From positions 152,837,920 to 152,901,919 of the forward strand of contig NC_080540.1 in assembly GCF_028640845.1 (NCBI RefSeq): a DNA stretch of 64,000 bases. Direction: 5' to 3'. Each line of letters opens with the position of its first letter. The stretch's first letter is position 1. This stretch comes from Ahaetulla prasina. Taxonomy: Eukaryota; Chordata; Lepidosauria; Squamata; Colubridae. Positions 61,580 through 64,000 of the stretch are shown piece after piece. Both the position numbers and the translations under genes were made by a program. Under the pieces are notes generated by a model. It searched no databases. It had not been told where the DNA came from and was given only the letters and a program-made list of their open reading frames with translations.

Positions 61580-61587
61580 CTTTAAGG

Positions 61588-63254
61588 AATCCAGAACCAG
61601 GAACTGGTAAATTGCTTCAGAAATTGTTCCAGCAATAGATTTAAGGATTTTATAGCCAGAACACTTTGAATTCTGCCCAAGGCTGATCTGCAATTGATTC
61701 ATAGTATTCTTGAGAACTCACCTCATAAAAGTATGAGGTTGTCTGATGCCAACATTTAATTAAACTCTCAAAGCAACAACTCGAATTTAGCTAGAAGAAG
61801 AAGCCAACAGAACATCTACACAATGGATGCTGTCTGCTCTGCTCTGTGATTGCCAGAAAAAGTACTGTTGCTTCATTTTTGACCAAATAAGCTTCTAATC
61901 TGTCTTCAATGGTAGATGCATGTGGACTGCATTTTGGGAAGTTACTGAAGCATGGATGACTGAAACAAATTCTGCTTTCTCCAGGTAATATAGGGAAAGA
62001 AGTGGCAGAATTTAAAGAGGTTTTAGCATAGAATATCTATGTAACCACAAGTGAACTATGTCCAACCCTCCTGAATTCTGCTGATCCTTACCTACTCCTA
62101 GCAGGTGCTATGAGTTGAGAATATTCCTGTGCATAGATATGAATAGTAATAAATCAGTTTAAGTGGACCTTCACATGTGCATCTGATCTTTTGCTCCTGA
62201 CAGGTAAGACTGTAATTTTAAAAAGGATGTTCGTTGTAACTACTGAAATCTCAGCATCCAGGGAAGGGTACCGATTGGATGTATAGCATACCTCCTCCTT
62301 CTGTAACAAAACCCTATCCAAACTGTATCAAATAATTTCATCTAGCTTTCTAGTGGATTCCATATTCCCTCCATATGTGCGTGGGATAAATTTGCAATAT
62401 TTGCAAAATAATAATAATTTTTTTAAATAACCCTGAATGAAATCCTCACTTTTCAAAGATGCATTTGTACCTGACATGGAAAGAAATATGAAATACCTAC
62501 TGGTCACATAGTTTAAAGAAGAGGGAAGAAAGCAGGAGCAGCTGTTAAACACTGCCATAAATCTGATTAATTTTAAGGGATTATGTCAGGACACACCCCT
62601 TTTCTATTCTCCTATCTTTTTCCCTTTAGATACCTACCTTGAACATTAGCTTCTATACAGGCTCTTGTAAGAAATTTGCACCTGGTCAAAGTAGGATGAA
62701 TCCTTGACAATGGAACCAATGTTGTTTGAATAAATGTGCTGAATCAGATATAGCTTCAATTCGCACATCAAGCTAAACCATAGTTTGCTTAATTACTGTA
62801 AAATAGCTGGATTCAAAATTATAGCAATAGCAACTGCATTATCCTTAATTTACAATCAAGCAAAAGTTGAATACTTTTAAAGCTATGGACTTCTGGGGTG
62901 TTCCCACAACTAAGGTATCACCTTGAAAGTTAAAGTTTCCATAGGTTATAAATGACACAGACTTCACAAAGTATCTCCAGACTAACTCTGGGAAGGAATG
63001 CTTGGGTCAAAGCATATGTAATACATTTGCAAAATTATGGTGGTGGCACAGTCAGCTGCATGTATTGGTACTGTGTTTGATTACTTTTGCCACAGTCATT
63101 TTACTTCTATTTGCAGGTCTTTGCATTTGTGACTTTCTCATTCTTTCTCTTCTCTTCTGCAATGTCCACTATACAGACTTTTTTTTGTCTTGCTTATCAA
63201 CAATTGTTAAGTCTTAGGGTGTTATATAGCCGATGTTTCTTTGTTTGTAAAGTC
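61588..63254. other. No gene seen
   Basis: AT-rich unique-looking DNA. Short hydrophobic frames at 63002-63281 show no family motif. Confidence 0.45.
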
Positions 63255-63593
63255 CCAGACAATTATTATTATTATGGTTGATCGCAAAATCAGTCAAATG
63301 TTTACATTGGATTTGGCATTTTTATGAATAGAAATTATGATGGTTCATTGCACAATTAGCCAGATGTTTAGTCTGGATTATTTAGCCATCTATCGAGTCC
63401 TTCCAAGGATATGGGATAGTCATATATTATTGATTGATGGTGTAAAAAGTATCATCCTAGGAAGTAAGCTGTTCCATGTAAAGCTGCCTTTTGTAAATGA
63501 TAGTAGTTTTGTCAATGCGACGGTGTTCAAATGGTGCTCCAGATGTTTTTAGATTGCACTAATAGATATTGATACTAACTTTGTTTTCCATAT
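63255..63593. repeat. Probable LINE-related repeat, family unassigned
   Basis: ATTATTATTATGGTTGATCGC then two related blocks (AGTCAAATGTTTA...GGATTTGGC; AGCCAGATGTTTAGTCTGGATTATTT). I believe this is interspersed repeat DNA but cannot name it. Confidence 0.4.
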
Positions 63594-63790
63594 TATTATT
63601 ATTATTAGGACAGTATACACAGCAAACGAGATAACTATGCTGGATTTCGTATCACAGATCACTAGTCGAACACTTCCCAAGTGTTTAGGACTGTGTGATG
63701 TATCGGCGAATTATGCGAGTAGATCCCAGTAAGGTGGCCTTCTGCAGCCGACCAATGGTGATCTTATCAGTGTCAATTGCTTTTTTAATT
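63594..63790 (-). pseudogene. LINE C-terminal end, copy 1 (R4-like)
   Basis: Reverse strand. The frame gives IDTDKITIGRLQKATLLGS, TRIIRRYITQS, then a stop (TAA at about 63693-63695), followed by AACACTTGGGAAGTGTTCGAC and a 3' end at (ATT)n/TAATAATAAT (63594-63608). Likely the C-terminus of an RLE-type (R4/Dong-like) LINE, judging from a remembered family ending. The RLE domain itself is not included. Confidence 0.6.
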
Positions 63791-63794
63791 ATTA

Positions 63795-64000
63795 TTTTAT
63801 TTACACAAAATGACAGTATACACAGCAAACGAGATAACTATGCTGGATTTCGTATCACAGATCACTAGTCGAACACTTCCCAAGCATTTAGGACTGGGTG
63901 ATGTATCGGCGAATTAAGCGAGCAGAGGTGGCCTTCTGCAGCTGACAAATGGCGATCTTGTCAGCGCCAATTGCTTTTAAGTGCTTGCCTAGGTCTTTAG
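63795..64000 (-). pseudogene. LINE C-terminal end, copy 2 (R4-like), runs off the window
   Basis: Reverse-strand frame KDLGKHLKAIGADKIAICQL, QKATSARLIRRYITQS, stop, then the same 3' UTR (GCTTGGGAAGTGTTCGACTAG to TATACTGTCATTTTGTG). Copy 2 lacks about nine bases in the LLGS region relative to copy 1. The coding part continues to the right beyond the window. Confidence 0.65.

Overview
The window reads as intergenic or intronic DNA of a squamate reptile, most likely an advanced snake. The reasons are: L2/CR1-type LINEs ending in a CCGCCCTGAGTCC...GGGCGGTAT tail; CR1/L3-like LINEs whose 3' ends run into (AATAG)n or (AAAT)n microsatellites; tRNA-headed squamate SINEs; many short hAT-type MITEs with 8-bp target-site duplications (TSDs); a GATA/GGAT array; and long AT-rich unique stretches. 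I see no convincing host protein exon, rRNA, functional tRNA gene, CRISPR array or operon. Every long open frame with a recognisable protein belongs to a transposable element.

Layout. 0-7.7 kb: MITE, CR1 tails, an old LINE 5' half (2.9-4.5 kb), a CR1/LINE duplication mosaic (4.5-6.4 kb), and a reverse-strand CR1/L3-type LINE (6.6-7.6 kb). 7.7-11.4 kb: mostly unique, with one LINE tail. 11.4-13.0 kb: a SINE split by a MITE and by a truncated L2. 13.2-17.1 kb: LINE tails, two solo LTRs, MITEs. 17.1-21.7 kb: a near full-length L2-like LINE inside a DNA transposon. 21.7-32 kb: unique blocks, MITEs, LTR candidates, a SINE inside a DNA transposon. 32-37.1 kb: two head-to-tail L2-like LINEs, including the longest open frame (508 codons). 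37.2-46.5 kb: purine microsatellite, MITEs, SINEs, LINE tails, solo LTRs, and two MITEs sharing one target site. 46.5-57.6 kb: unique DNA, CR1, MITEs, a Helitron-like element, a SINE-in-SINE, and a fold-back element built of 28-bp repeats and split by a solo LTR. 57.6-64 kb: a Ty3/gypsy integrase/chromodomain fragment, SINE, L2 tail plus microsatellites, MITE, and two copies of a LINE C-terminus at the right edge.

The elements are linked by parasitism and nesting. One SINE type carries the same 3' tail as the L2-like LINE, which suggests it is copied by that LINE's machinery. LINE tails seed microsatellites. Of the sixteen hAT-like elements with at least one recognisable end, fifteen can be scored on both sides and all fifteen show a recognisable 8-bp TSD. 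Nesting gives a relative insertion order at many points.

Limits: boundaries were read by eye and are good to a few bases where a TSD is quoted, and to tens of bases elsewhere. Family names (L2, CR1/L3, R4-like, Tigger-like) rest on recognised motifs, not on a database search.
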